Assembly (NCBI RefSeq): GCF_018417635.1
Contig: NZ_CP071007.1
Location: forward strand, 1,302,501-1,366,500
Direction of reading: 5' to 3'
DNA: 64,000 nt
DNA from: Pseudomonas sp. SORT22
Lineage (GTDB): Bacteria > Pseudomonadota > Gammaproteobacteria > Pseudomonadales > Pseudomonadaceae
Shown: piece after piece, positions 32,937 to 41,743 of the stretch
Layout of the letters: the number at the start of each line of letters is the position of its first letter
How positions within the stretch are numbered: position 1 is the first letter of the stretch
The notes under the pieces: generated by a model
Databases searched by the model: none
What the model was told of the DNA's origin: nothing
What the model saw: the letters and a program-made list of their open reading frames with translations, nothing else
Program-made: the position numbers and the translations under genes

Positions 32937-34443
32937 CGGCCAGGGCACGACGCTGAAGGCTGCGCTTGCGCCAGATGCGCAGCAGCGGCAAAAGCATCAT
33001 GGCGATGGTCAGGCCCCACACGCTCATGCTGATCGGGCTCGACCAGAGGATGTCCAGGGCACCATTGGAAATCGACAGCGCCCGGCGCAGGTTCTGCTCC
33101 ATCAACCCGCCGAGGATGAAGCCCAGCAAGATTGGCGACAGCGGGAAGTCCAGCTTGCGCAGGATGTAGCCGAAGATACCGATGCCGATCATCAGGAACA
33201 GGTCGAAGGTGGTGGCATGCACCGCGTACACACCGATCGCGGTGATGATCGCGATCACCGGCACCAGCGCCCAGTTCGGCACGGCGAGGATGCGGGTGAA
33301 GATGCGGATCATCGGGATGTTGAGGATCACCAGCATGATGTTGGCGATGAACAACGACGCGATCAGGCCCCAGACGATGTCCGGTTGCTGGGCGAACAGC
33401 ATCGGCCCCGGGGTGATGTTGTACAGGGTCAGGGCGCCGATCATCACGGCGGTGGTGCCCGAGCCGGGTACGCCGAGGGTCAGCATTGGCACCAGGGCGC
33501 CGCAGCAGGAGGCACCGATGGCGGTTTCCGGTGCGGCCAGGCCGCGCTTGTCGCCCTTGCCGAAGGTGCCGCTGGCACCGGCGATGCGCTTTTCGGTCAT
33601 GTAGGCCACGGCGCTGGCCAGGGTTGCGCCGGCACCGGGCAGCACGCCCATGATGAAACCGAGCAGGCCGCAGCGAATGTTGACGACGAATACCGAGGCC
33701 GCTTCCTTGAAGTTGAACAGCATGCGCCCGGTGGCTTTCACCGCTTCGTGGCCATGGTGGGTTTTTTCCAGCAGCAGGAGAATCTCGCTGATGGAGAACA
33801 GGCCCAGCACCAGCACCACGAACTGAATGCCATCGGCCAGGTGCACGCTGTCACCGGTGAAGCGGTACACGCCGCTGTTGGCGTCGATGCCGACACTGGA
33901 AAGAAACAGCCCGATCAGCGCGGCGATGAAGGTCTTCAACGGCCGGTCGCCGGCCATGCCACCCAGGCAGACAATGGCGAACACCATCAGCACGAAATAC
34001 TCCGCCGGGCCGAAGGCGATCGCCCATTTCGCCAATAGCGGCGCGAACAGCACCATGCCGCAGGTAGCGATAAAGGCGCCGATGAACGAACTCCAGGCCG
34101 ACAGCGACAGCGCCACCCCGGCCAGGCCCTGGCGGGCCATGGGGTAGCCGTCGAGGGTAGTCATGACCGTCGACGCTTCACCGGGGATATTGAGCAGGAT
34201 CGAGCTGATCCGCCCGCCGTATTCGCACCCCAGGTACACCGCTGCCAGCAAAATCAGCGCCGACTCCGGCGGCAGGCCGAGAGCGAAGGCAATCGGGATC
34301 AGCAGCGCCACGCCGTTGATCGGGCCCAGGCCCGGCAGCAGGCCGACCACGGTGCCGATCAGGGTGCCGGCGAGGGCGGTAACCAGGTTGTAGGGGCTCA
34401 GGGCGACGCCGAAGCCCTGGCCGAGATAACCAAGCGTATCCAT
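32929..34443 (-). CDS. tctA: Tripartite tricarboxylate transporter, large permease TctA
   Basis: A 504-residue inner-membrane protein with about 12 helices. Family motifs include GLLPGLGPINGVALLIPIAF near residue 45, YGGRISSILLNIPGEASTVMTTLDGYPMA region, and VLPGAGATLASAVAYMTEKR. TctA is the main translocation subunit of the citrate/tricarboxylate uptake system and works with TctB and the periplasmic TctC. The ATG at 34443 starts two bases from the tctB stop. An upstream in-frame ATG at 34488 would overlap tctB by 44 bases and is less likely. Confidence 0.93.
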   Translation of the reverse strand: MDTLGYLGQGFGVALSPYNLVTALAGTLIGTVVGLLPGLGPINGVALLIPIAFALGLPPESALILLAAVYLGCEYGGRISSILLNIPGEASTVMTTLDGYPMARQGLAGVALSLSAWSSFIGAFIATCGMVLFAPLLAKWAIAFGPAEYFVLMVFAIVCLGGMAGDRPLKTFIAALIGLFLSSVGIDANSGVYRFTGDSVHLADGIQFVVLVLGLFSISEILLLLEKTHHGHEAVKATGRMLFNFKEAASVFVVNIRCGLLGFIMGVLPGAGATLASAVAYMTEKRIAGASGTFGKGDKRGLAAPETAIGASCCGALVPMLTLGVPGSGTTAVMIGALTLYNITPGPMLFAQQPDIVWGLIASLFIANIMLVILNIPMIRIFTRILAVPNWALVPVIAIITAIGVYAVHATTFDLFLMIGIGIFGYILRKLDFPLSPILLGFILGGLMEQNLRRALSISNGALDILWSSPISMSVWGLTIAMMLLPLLRIWRKRSLQRRALADV

Positions 34444-34444
34444 G

Positions 34445-34903
34445 TCAGTTCTCCAGAACGTCGAGCAGGCCGAGGGGCAGGGGCACATCCATCACACGGT
34501 CGAACAGCCAGTACAGGGCGATGCTCATCAGGCCGATGATCACCACGCTGGGCAACCAGCGCCCGCCATACAGGCGCGCCATCGGCACGCCGATGAGGAT
34601 GCTGCTGACAATGAAGCCCAGTGGCTCGAAGGTGGCGGCAAAGACCAGCAGCAAGGCGACGCAGAGGCCGATCTTGTTCAGGGTTTCGCGGTCCAGTTCG
34701 GGTTCGTCGTCCTTGTGCACGATCGGCGTGGGACGAAAGGCCAGGTACAGCAGGCCGGCGGCCATCAGGCCGAGCATCAGCAAGGGATAGGCACGTGGCC
34801 CGACCGGTTCGTAGGAAAAGGCTGCCTGGTAGGGCCAGGCCATGACGGCCAGGGCGGCGCACAGCGCCAGCAAAAACAGGGCGAAGAGACGTTGCAGGAT
34901 CAT
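34445..34903 (-). CDS. tctB: Tripartite tricarboxylate transporter, small permease TctB
   Basis: A 152-residue protein with four hydrophobic helices (LFALFLLALCAALAVMAWP; AYPLLMLGLMAAGLLYLAF; IGLCVALLLVFAATFEPLGFIVSSILIG; VVIIGLMSIALYWLFDRVM). The LGFIVSSILIGVPMARLYGG segment and the length are diagnostic of TctB. It is the small membrane partner of TctA. A REP hairpin lies in the 70-base gap to tctC upstream. Confidence 0.92.
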   Translation of the reverse strand: MILQRLFALFLLALCAALAVMAWPYQAAFSYEPVGPRAYPLLMLGLMAAGLLYLAFRPTPIVHKDDEPELDRETLNKIGLCVALLLVFAATFEPLGFIVSSILIGVPMARLYGGRWLPSVVIIGLMSIALYWLFDRVMDVPLPLGLLDVLEN

Positions 34904-34919
34904 TGCGGAATCCTCTTTT

Positions 34920-34951
34920 CGCGGGGCAAGTGGGAGCGGGCTTGCCCCGCG
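34920..34951. repeat. REP hairpin between tctC and tctB
   Basis: GCGGGGCAAG (34921-34930) and CTTGCCCCGC (34941-34950) form a perfect stem, and the sequence is the P. putida REP core seen also at 16453-16506. It sits inside the transport operon and could stabilise or attenuate the messenger between the binding protein and the permease genes. Confidence 0.88.
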
Positions 34952-34973
34952 ATGCGTTCGAAAGGGGAGAGGC

Positions 34974-35954
34974 TTATTGAATCAAGCCAAATTCCTTGGC
35001 CAGGGCCTTGTAGTCAGCCACCTGTTTCTTCACGTAGGTGTCCAGCTCGGCGCCGGTCATGGCGAAAGGGAACAGCTCGCGCTGGTCGCGCAGCTTGGCG
35101 AACTCTTCCGAGGCCAGCAGCTTGTCGAACGAGGCTTTCCACCAGTCGTACTCTTCATCGGTCACTTTCGGCCCGAGGTAGAAACCGCGCACCACCGGCC
35201 AGACGATGTCATAGCCCTGTTCCTTGGCGGTGGGGATGTTCTTCATTTCCGGCTCGTCCAGGCGGGTTTCGGCGAACACCGCAAGCAGGCGCATGTCGCC
35301 GCTCTGGATGTGCGGCATGGAGTCGGAGATGTCGGTACTGCCGACCTGAATGTGCCCGCCGAGCAGCGCCGTGGCGATTTCGCCGCCGCCTTCCAGGGCC
35401 ACGTAGCGCAGGTCGCGCGGGTTGATCCCGGCGGCCTTGGCGATCAGCGCGGTCTGCATCCAGTCCTGGCTGCCGACGGTGCCGCCGGAGCCGATCACCA
35501 CCTTGCTCGGGTCTTTTTTCAGCGCCGCGACCAGGTCGTCGAGGGTCTTGTAGGGCGAATCGCTTTTCACGGCAATGGCACCATAGCTGGTGCCTACCGC
35601 CGCCAGCCAGCGCACGGCGTTTTCATCGAAACGGCCGAACTTGCCCTGGGCCAGGTTCAGCAACGAACCACTGGACCAGGCCACCAGGGTGCCGGCATCG
35701 GCCGGACGCTGGGCGACCACCGCGTTATAGGCCACCGCGCCGACACCGCCGGGCATGTAGGTGACGCGCATCGGTTTGCTGAGGATCTTTTCGTTGACCA
35801 GGGCGCTTTGCACCAGTTTGCAGGTCAGGTCGAAACCGCCGCCGGGCGAAGCCGGGGCGATGCATTCAGGGCGTTTCGGTTCTCCCGCCAGAACGTTGCC
35901 GGCCAGCAGCAGGCAACCGGTGGCGAGGGCAATGCGGCGCAGTGAAAAAGTCAT
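34974..35954 (-). CDS. tctC: Tripartite tricarboxylate transporter, substrate-binding protein TctC
   Basis: A 326-residue periplasmic protein of the Bug/TctC family. A signal peptide (RRIALATGCLLLAGNVLAG) is followed by ECIAPASPGGGFDLTCKL, the ligand-carboxylate binding loop typical of the family, and VVIGSGGTVGSQDW, the second conserved loop. It captures citrate or a related tricarboxylate and delivers it to TctA/TctB. It lies 34 bases after opdH and is expected to be the most strongly expressed product, with the REP hairpin downstream possibly protecting its message. Confidence 0.93.
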   Translation of the reverse strand: MTFSLRRIALATGCLLLAGNVLAGEPKRPECIAPASPGGGFDLTCKLVQSALVNEKILSKPMRVTYMPGGVGAVAYNAVVAQRPADAGTLVAWSSGSLLNLAQGKFGRFDENAVRWLAAVGTSYGAIAVKSDSPYKTLDDLVAALKKDPSKVVIGSGGTVGSQDWMQTALIAKAAGINPRDLRYVALEGGGEIATALLGGHIQVGSTDISDSMPHIQSGDMRLLAVFAETRLDEPEMKNIPTAKEQGYDIVWPVVRGFYLGPKVTDEEYDWWKASFDKLLASEEFAKLRDQRELFPFAMTGAELDTYVKKQVADYKALAKEFGLIQ

Positions 35955-35988
35955 CGTGTCTCTCCGTGAACGTTATTGTTATCAGGGA

Positions 35989-37278
35989 TTACCACAGCGC
36001 GAGGCTGTAACTCACCAGCAGTCGCACTTCGTCGGCATCGCGGGCGAAGTTGGAGCGGAAGGTGGCGTTGCGCAGGCGCACGGCGACGTTTTTCAGGGCG
36101 CCACTTTGCACCACGTACTTGAACTCGGTGTTGCGTTCCCACTCCTTGCCCTCGCCACCATTGGCCAGGCTGACATTATCGCCGCTGATGTAGCGGCTCA
36201 TGAAGGTCAGGCCGGGGATGCCGAGCTTGCTGAAGTCGTAGTCGTAACGGGCTTGCCAGGAGCGCTCGTCGGCGCCGGCGAAGTCGTTGATCTGTACGAA
36301 GTTGACCAGGTACGGGTCGGCGCCATCGACATAGGGGAAGGCGGTGTCGCCGGACAGGTGCTGGTAGCCGGCGCTGAGCTTGTGGCCGTTCAGGCCGTAG
36401 CTGAGCATGCCGTTGAGCGCGGTGTTGTCGATGTTGCCGCCGCGGGCCTGGCCCTGGTCGTCACTGAAGGCCATGCGCAGGTCGGCGCCGAAGGTGCCCG
36501 GGCCCCACGGCTGGGAGGCGATCAGGCCGACGAAGTGCTGGCGGTAGACGTCATCGAGCTGGGCCCAGTGGTAGCTGCCGGTGATCTTGTCGGTGAACCT
36601 GTAGTCCAGGCCGGCCATGTCGAAATGGTTGCCGGCGACGGTGCCAAGAAATCGGCTGTTCTTGTTGTTGAGGGCGATGTCCTCGTTGTTGGTGCTGTCG
36701 CGGTCGCGGGCTTTTTCCAGGCGCCCGCCGGTAAATGTCAGGTTTTTGATCTCGCCCGAGGTCAGCAGGCCGCCCTCGAAGGTCTGCGGCAGGATGCGCC
36801 CGTCGTTGGGCTGCAGGGTCGGCAGCTCCGGGATCAGCGTGCCGATCTTGAGTTCGGTCGCGGAAATCTTCACCTTGCCGGTCAGGCCGAGTTTGGAATA
36901 CTCGTCGGCGGCGCGGCCATCGTCGTGGGTTGGCAGCAGGCCGGTGCCGGTGCGGTCGGGGCTTGAGTCGAGCTTGATACCGAGCATCCCCAGGGCATCC
37001 AGGCCGAAGCCTACAGTGCCGTCGGTATAACCTGACTCGAAATTGAGCATGAAGCCCTGGGCCCATTCGTCACGCTTGGATTGCTGGGCGCTGGTGCCAT
37101 CGCGAAAGTCGCGGTTGAAGTACATGTTGCGGGTTTCGAAGCTCGCCTTGCTGTCATCGAAGAAGGCGGCCTGGCTCAACGGGGCGACGCCGGCAAGGGC
37201 GAGGGCGCTGGCAACTGCGGTCTGGCGGGAAGGTAGACGTCGGGTAGGCGCGTACGCCTGCGGCTGCATGGACAGCAT
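35989..37278 (-). CDS. opdH: OprD-family porin, tricarboxylate-specific OpdH type
   Basis: A 429-residue outer-membrane porin of the OprD family. After a signal peptide (AVASALALAGVAPLSQA) come the family's N-terminal barrel strands (FFDDSKASFETRNMYFNRDF, WAQGFMLNFESGYTDGTVGF) and the typical C-terminal strands ending VRLLVSYSLAL. It is the first gene of the tctCBA operon and divergent from tctDE, exactly the opdH-tctCBA/tctDE arrangement of P. aeruginosa, where OpdH admits cis-aconitate and other tricarboxylates. Symbol given by this context. Confidence 0.9.
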   Translation of the reverse strand: MLSMQPQAYAPTRRLPSRQTAVASALALAGVAPLSQAAFFDDSKASFETRNMYFNRDFRDGTSAQQSKRDEWAQGFMLNFESGYTDGTVGFGLDALGMLGIKLDSSPDRTGTGLLPTHDDGRAADEYSKLGLTGKVKISATELKIGTLIPELPTLQPNDGRILPQTFEGGLLTSGEIKNLTFTGGRLEKARDRDSTNNEDIALNNKNSRFLGTVAGNHFDMAGLDYRFTDKITGSYHWAQLDDVYRQHFVGLIASQPWGPGTFGADLRMAFSDDQGQARGGNIDNTALNGMLSYGLNGHKLSAGYQHLSGDTAFPYVDGADPYLVNFVQINDFAGADERSWQARYDYDFSKLGIPGLTFMSRYISGDNVSLANGGEGKEWERNTEFKYVVQSGALKNVAVRLRNATFRSNFARDADEVRLLVSYSLALW

Positions 37279-37311
37279 CGTGGAGTGACTCCGTTATTGT
37301 TCTTATTAGTT

Positions 37312-37326
37312 CGGACCTTGGGTCCG
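37312..37326. promoter_or_regulatory. Short perfect palindrome in opdH leader
   Basis: CGGACC and GGTCCG flank a TTG spacer. It lies 34 bases upstream of the opdH start, so it is either in the promoter or in the untranslated leader. Function is unknown. Confidence 0.35.
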
Positions 37327-37371
37327 GTTTTACGGCAAGCAGAGTGAGCCGTGAGAGGATGCTAGGGCGTG

Positions 37372-37390
37372 AACCTTTCGCTAACCTTTC
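37372..37390. promoter_or_regulatory. Direct repeat, candidate TctD operator
   Basis: AACCTTTC occurs at 37372-37379 and again at 37383-37390, 11 bases apart, one DNA turn. OmpR-type regulators bind direct repeats with this spacing. The position, midway between opdH and tctD, suits control of both divergent units. Confidence 0.5.
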
Positions 37391-37479
37391 AGCAGCTTTT
37401 GATTGCGCCGAAGGCTTCACAGGCGGGCTGTCGGCTGTACACTCCGCGCCATTGAACGCGACGCAAAGGGGAGAAATCG

Positions 37480-38151
37480 ATGCGTGTGCTGCTCGTCGAA
37501 GACCATCTGCAACTGGCCGAAAGCGTGGCCCAGGCCCTGAAAAGCACCGGCCTGACCGTGGATGTGCTGCATGATGGCGTGGCCGCCGACCTGGCCCTGG
37601 CCAGCGAGGAATACGCCGTGGCGGTGCTCGATGTCGGCCTGCCGCGGATGGACGGCTTCGAGGTGCTGGCGCGCCTGCGGGCCCGCGGCAAGACCGTGCC
37701 GGTGCTGATGCTGACCGCGCGCAGCGACGTCAAGGACCGGGTCCATGGCCTGAACCTGGGCGCCGACGATTACCTGGCCAAGCCGTTCGAGCTGACCGAG
37801 CTTGAGGCGCGGGTCAAGGCCCTGCTGCGCCGTAGCGTGCTCGGTGGCGAGCGCCAGCAGCGCTGCGGGCCACTGGTTTACGACCTCGATACCCGGCGCT
37901 TCACCCTCGGCGAAGAACTGCTGACCCTGACCTCCCGCGAGCAGGCGGTGCTCGAAGCACTGATTGCGCGGCCCGGGCGGGTGATGAGCAAGGAGCAACT
38001 GGCCGCCCAGGTGTTCGGCCTGGACGAAGAAGCCAGCGCCGATGCTATCGAAATCTACGTGCACCGCTTGCGCAAGAAGCTCGACGGCCATGCCGTGGCG
38101 ATCGTCACCTTCAGGGGGCTCGGCTACCTGCTCGAGCACAAAGATGCGTAA
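37480..38151 (+). CDS. tctD: Response regulator TctD
   Basis: A 223-residue OmpR-family response regulator. The receiver domain has the acidic pair Glu7-Asp8, phospho-acceptor Asp51 (AVLDVGLPRMDG), Thr in LMLTA and Lys in LAKPFEL. The C-terminal winged helix is complete (LTSREQAVLEALIARPGRVMSKEQL ... VHRLRKKLDG). It regulates tricarboxylate uptake in response to TctE. AGGGGAG precedes the ATG, and the gene overlaps tctE by 8 bases. Confidence 0.93.
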   Translation: MRVLLVEDHLQLAESVAQALKSTGLTVDVLHDGVAADLALASEEYAVAVLDVGLPRMDGFEVLARLRARGKTVPVLMLTARSDVKDRVHGLNLGADDYLAKPFELTELEARVKALLRRSVLGGERQQRCGPLVYDLDTRRFTLGEELLTLTSREQAVLEALIARPGRVMSKEQLAAQVFGLDEEASADAIEIYVHRLRKKLDGHAVAIVTFRGLGYLLEHKDA

Positions 38152-39523
38152 CAGCGACAGCCTGCGCGGGCGACTGCTATGGAACCTGGCAATCCTGCTG
38201 GTGGTGCTGATGCTGGCCAGCGGCCTGAGCGCTTACTGGAACGGCCGTGAAGCCGCCGACACCGCCTACGACCGTACCTTGCTGGCCTCGGCACGGACCA
38301 TCGCCGCGGGCCTGTCGCAACGCGACGGCACCCTCAGCGCCGATGTGCCCTACGTGGCCCTGGACACTTTCGCCTACGACAGCGCCGGGCGCATCTACTA
38401 CCAGGTCAACGATATTCACCAGCGCTTGATCTCCGGCTACGAAAACCTGCCGGCACCGCCGCCCAATACCCCGCGCACTGACGACTACCCGGCCCTGGCA
38501 CGCTTTTACAACGCCCGTTATCTGGGTCAGGACGTGCGCGTGGTCAGCCTGCTCAAGGCGGTTAGCGAGCCGAACATGAACGGCATGGCCGAAATCCGCG
38601 TGGCCGAAACCGAAGAGGCGCGGGTGCGCATGGCCCGCAGCCTGATGGCCGATACCCTGCTGCGCCTGGGCATGCTCGCCCTCGGCGCGCTGATGCTGGT
38701 GTGGTTTGCCGTCAGCGCCGCCCTGCGTCCGCTGGAGCGCTTGCGCAGCGCTGTGGAGGAGCGCCAGCCCGATGACCTGCGGGCCTTGCCGGTGGTCCAG
38801 GTGCAGCGCGAGCTGAGCCCGCTGGTGCGCGCCCTGAACCACTTTACCGAACGCTTGCGCGGCCAGTTCGAACGCCAGGCGCAGTTTATCGCCGAGGCCG
38901 CCCATGAACTGCGCACGCCGCTGGCAGCGCTAAAGGCGCGGGTCGAACTGGGCTTGCGCTCCAACGAGCCGCAAGTCTGGCGCGAAACCCTTGAGGCCGC
39001 CGCGCAAGGCACCGATCGCCTGACCCACCTGGCCAACCAGTTGCTGTCGCTGGCGCGGGTTGAAAACGGCGCCCGGGCGATTGCCGAAGGCGGCGCGCAA
39101 TTGCTCGACCTCAGCCAATTGGCCCGTGAGCTGGGCATGGCCATGGCGCCGCTGGCCCATGCGCGTGGCGTCGCCCTGGCGCTGGAGACCGAGGGGCCGG
39201 TGTGGGTGCGCGGCGAGCCGACGCTGCTCAATGAGCTGCTGAGCAACCTGGTCGATAACGCCATGGCGTATACGCCCAAGGGCGGCGATGTGATTCTGCG
39301 CGTGGTTGAGCCGGGCATTCTCGAAGTCGAAGACGACGGCCCGGGGATTCCTGAAAGCGAGCGCGAAAAGGTCTTCGAGCGCTTCTACCGGCGCGGCGCC
39401 CAGGGCACTGGCCTGGGCCTGGCGATTGTCGGCGAGATCTGCCGCGCGCACCTGGCGCAGATCAGCCTGCACGATGGTGAGCGTGGCGGCTTGAAGGTGC
39501 GGGTCAGCTTCAGCGCTGACTAG
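38144..39523 (+). CDS. tctE: Sensor histidine kinase TctE
   Basis: A 459-residue membrane kinase. Transmembrane helix 1 (LLWNLAILLVVLMLASGLSAYW) and helix 2 (about residues 171-193) flank a periplasmic sensor domain of about 140 residues of the 2CSK/TctE type. The kinase core has His254 in AAHELRTPLAAL, an N-box (LLSNLVDNAMAYTP), and G boxes VEDDGPGIPE and GTGLGLAIV. It senses tricarboxylates and phosphorylates TctD. The ATG at 38144 begins MRNSDSLRGRLLWN inside the end of tctD. Its stop codon shares CTAG with the converging HDOD gene. Confidence 0.92.
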   Translation: MRNSDSLRGRLLWNLAILLVVLMLASGLSAYWNGREAADTAYDRTLLASARTIAAGLSQRDGTLSADVPYVALDTFAYDSAGRIYYQVNDIHQRLISGYENLPAPPPNTPRTDDYPALARFYNARYLGQDVRVVSLLKAVSEPNMNGMAEIRVAETEEARVRMARSLMADTLLRLGMLALGALMLVWFAVSAALRPLERLRSAVEERQPDDLRALPVVQVQRELSPLVRALNHFTERLRGQFERQAQFIAEAAHELRTPLAALKARVELGLRSNEPQVWRETLEAAAQGTDRLTHLANQLLSLARVENGARAIAEGGAQLLDLSQLARELGMAMAPLAHARGVALALETEGPVWVRGEPTLLNELLSNLVDNAMAYTPKGGDVILRVVEPGILEVEDDGPGIPESEREKVFERFYRRGAQGTGLGLAIVGEICRAHLAQISLHDGERGGLKVRVSFSAD

Positions 39524-40326
39524 CGGAACATCGCCTTGGCATTTAGCAGGTCGCTGGCCTGCAGCTCAGTGCCGGTGGGCAGGCCAAGGTGGCGGTAGGC
39601 GGGCAGGGCGGCCAGCGGTCGCTCCTTGCTGTTGCTGCTGAGTACCTGGGCGATCTGCACAATATCGACGTAGTCGACCTTGTCGGTGCCGCGATCCAGG
39701 TCCTGGATCAGCCCGGGCAGGTGCACCAGTTGCTCGGGGAACTCCCAGACGCTGAGGATCTTGTCGCCCAGTGCCGGGTGAATCTGTTCGATTACATAGT
39801 TCAGGCTGACCGGGTCGGAGAGCAGCTCGTTGTGCTCTTCGGCATACAGCAGGATCGGCAGTGCGCCAATCTGATGAACCAGGCCAGCGAGGGCTGCCTG
39901 GTCCGGCTTGAGCTGGGTGAATCGCAGGCACAGCTCATAGCTGATGCCAGCCACTTCGAGGCTTTTTGACCAGATCTCGCGCATTTTTTGCTCAACCACA
40001 TCCGAGCGGGCATGGAAGATCTGCTCGATCACCAGGCCGATCGCCAGGTTGCAGCTGTAGTTGATGCCCAGGCGGGTGATGGCCGTTTGCAGGTCGGTGA
40101 CCTCGGTGGCGGCGCGCAGCAAGGGGCTGTTGACCACCTTGATCAGGCGCGCCGACAACGCTGCATCGCGACCGATCACCTTGCTTAGGGTACTGACGCT
40201 GATCTCGCTGTCTTCGGCGGCTTCGCGAATGCTCAAGGCCACTTCCGGCAGGGTCGGCAGCACCAGGTCATCGTTGTCGATGGCGCTCAGCAGGTGGGCC
40301 TGGATCATCTCGGCCATCTTGTTCAT
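39520..40326 (-). CDS. HDOD domain signalling protein
   Basis: A 268-residue soluble protein that is almost entirely an HDOD domain, a degenerate HD-type hydrolase fold involved in signalling. Family features are LPTLPEVALSIREAAED, VIGRDAALSARLIKVVNSP and LAGLVHQIGALPILLYAEEH. It has no attached output domain. Known HDOD proteins affect motility, chemotaxis or biofilm in Pseudomonas and relatives; the role of this one is unknown. It converges with tctE and overlaps its stop by 4 bases. Confidence 0.85.
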   Translation of the reverse strand: MNKMAEMIQAHLLSAIDNDDLVLPTLPEVALSIREAAEDSEISVSTLSKVIGRDAALSARLIKVVNSPLLRAATEVTDLQTAITRLGINYSCNLAIGLVIEQIFHARSDVVEQKMREIWSKSLEVAGISYELCLRFTQLKPDQAALAGLVHQIGALPILLYAEEHNELLSDPVSLNYVIEQIHPALGDKILSVWEFPEQLVHLPGLIQDLDRGTDKVDYVDIVQIAQVLSSNSKERPLAALPAYRHLGLPTGTELQASDLLNAKAMFR

Positions 40327-40381
40327 GGTGATTCTCTACCGCAATTGACGAGTGCCCCGCCCGTGCAGGGCGGGCGCAGGC

Positions 40382-41323
40382 TCAGCGCTGGATTTCGCGA
40401 TCGCGGTCCAGTTCGTAAGGAAGCGTCAGCAGCTCCAGGCGCGGACCTTCGGCGCTGCCCAGGTGCAGGTTGTTGTCGGCAACCGCGTCGGCGGTCAGCA
40501 CGGCCAGCAGTTCGCAGCCCTGTTCACTGCGGGCCGCCAGTACCACTTCACCAACGGAGGAGTTGTGGGTGGGCGAGAACACTTCGGTACCGGGCTGCGG
40601 CAGGTCGCCCTCGGCCAGGGCCAGGCGGTATTGGCGACGCTTGAGCTTGCCCAGGTACTGCATGCGCGCGACGATTTCCTGGCCGGTGTAGCAGCCTTTC
40701 TTGAAGCTCACGCCACCCACGGCCTGCAGGTTGATCATCTGCGGAATGAACAGCTCGCGGGTTTGCAGCATGACCTGGCCGATACCGGCGCGGATCTGTC
40801 CGAGCAGCCAGTCGTTGAGCCCGGCCTCGGCCAACTGCGCCGCCAGTTGCGCTTGCACCGCCGGGGCCTGCTCGGCAGGTACCCACAACTCGATGCGCCC
40901 AGCCGATACGGCAATGGCGACCAAGCCGTTTTGACGGGTGACCGCGTCAGTCTGCACCGGCACTTCCAGGCCCAGGGCCGGCAGCGCGGCTGCACCGTCG
41001 TGCAGGCCGAAACGCACCCAGGCAGCGCTGTCGTCGGTCAGCTTGGCCTTGGAGAACACTGCGTACTTTTTAAGGTCGGCCAGTTGCGGTTCGAGCAGTT
41101 CGCGGGTCATCGCCAGCAAGTAGCCATCGCCCTCGGAGAGGATGCGAAAGCTCGACTGCATGCGGCCCTTGACCATGCAGCGGGCGCCGAGGCTGGCGGT
41201 ATGCTCGTTGAGGTAACTGATGTTGCAGGTCAGCTGGCCTTGCAGGAACTTGCCGGCGTCCGAGCCGCGGACGGCGAGAACGCCTTCGTGGGAAAGGGTG
41301 CAGAAAAAAGCGGAATCGGCCAT
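40382..41323 (-). CDS. ygfZ: Folate-dependent Fe-S cluster protein YgfZ
   Basis: A 313-residue GCV_T-fold protein that uses tetrahydrofolate and assists synthesis or repair of certain Fe-S enzymes. The diagnostic motif KGCYTGQE is present with its conserved Cys211, followed by IVARMQYLGKLKRR. GSDAGKFLQGQLTCNI near the N-terminus is also a family mark. It is divergent from sdhE, the same neighbourhood as in other Pseudomonas. Confidence 0.92.
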   Translation of the reverse strand: MADSAFFCTLSHEGVLAVRGSDAGKFLQGQLTCNISYLNEHTASLGARCMVKGRMQSSFRILSEGDGYLLAMTRELLEPQLADLKKYAVFSKAKLTDDSAAWVRFGLHDGAAALPALGLEVPVQTDAVTRQNGLVAIAVSAGRIELWVPAEQAPAVQAQLAAQLAEAGLNDWLLGQIRAGIGQVMLQTRELFIPQMINLQAVGGVSFKKGCYTGQEIVARMQYLGKLKRRQYRLALAEGDLPQPGTEVFSPTHNSSVGEVVLAARSEQGCELLAVLTADAVADNNLHLGSAEGPRLELLTLPYELDRDREIQR

Positions 41324-41488
41324 GGTTTATCGCAAGGTGATAGGACTGGGGCCCATGATAGAGCGCTGTCGGCAAAATAGGTAGTTGAGTACAGGCCTCT
41401 GTCATTATTTGCTCACATGTCCGGACCAACGTCGCGTGTCCCTCGGGCGCTGGCTCTGTATACTGGCGGCCTATTTTTGGAGGGCTTC

Positions 41489-41743
41489 ATGGTCGAACAA
41501 ATTGAACTCAACAAGCTCTTTTGGCACAGCCGCCGTGGCATGCTCGAGCTGGACGTGTTGCTGGTTCCTTTCAGCCAGGACGTTTTTCCAACCCTGAGCC
41601 CGGAAGACCGGGAACTGTACTGGCGCTTGCTCGGCTGCGAAGACCAGGACATGTTCGGCTGGTTCATGGAGCGCAGCGAGTCCGAAGACCCGGAGCTGCA
41701 ACGCATGGTTCGCATCATCCTGGACCGTGTCCAGCCCAAGTGA
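41489..41743 (+). CDS. sdhE: Succinate dehydrogenase assembly factor SdhE
   Basis: An 84-residue protein of the SdhE/Sdh5 family that promotes covalent FAD attachment to SdhA. The hallmark segments are present: [15 protein letters not shown], with the RGM(L/K)E-type motif, and [23 protein letters not shown] lies 5 bases before the ATG. The 3' end overlaps ygfX by 17 bases, so the two are co-translated. Confidence 0.93.
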   Translation: MVEQIELNKLFWHSRRGMLELDVLLVPFSQDVFPTLSPEDRELYWRLLGCEDQDMFGWFMERSESEDPELQRMVRIILDRVQPK

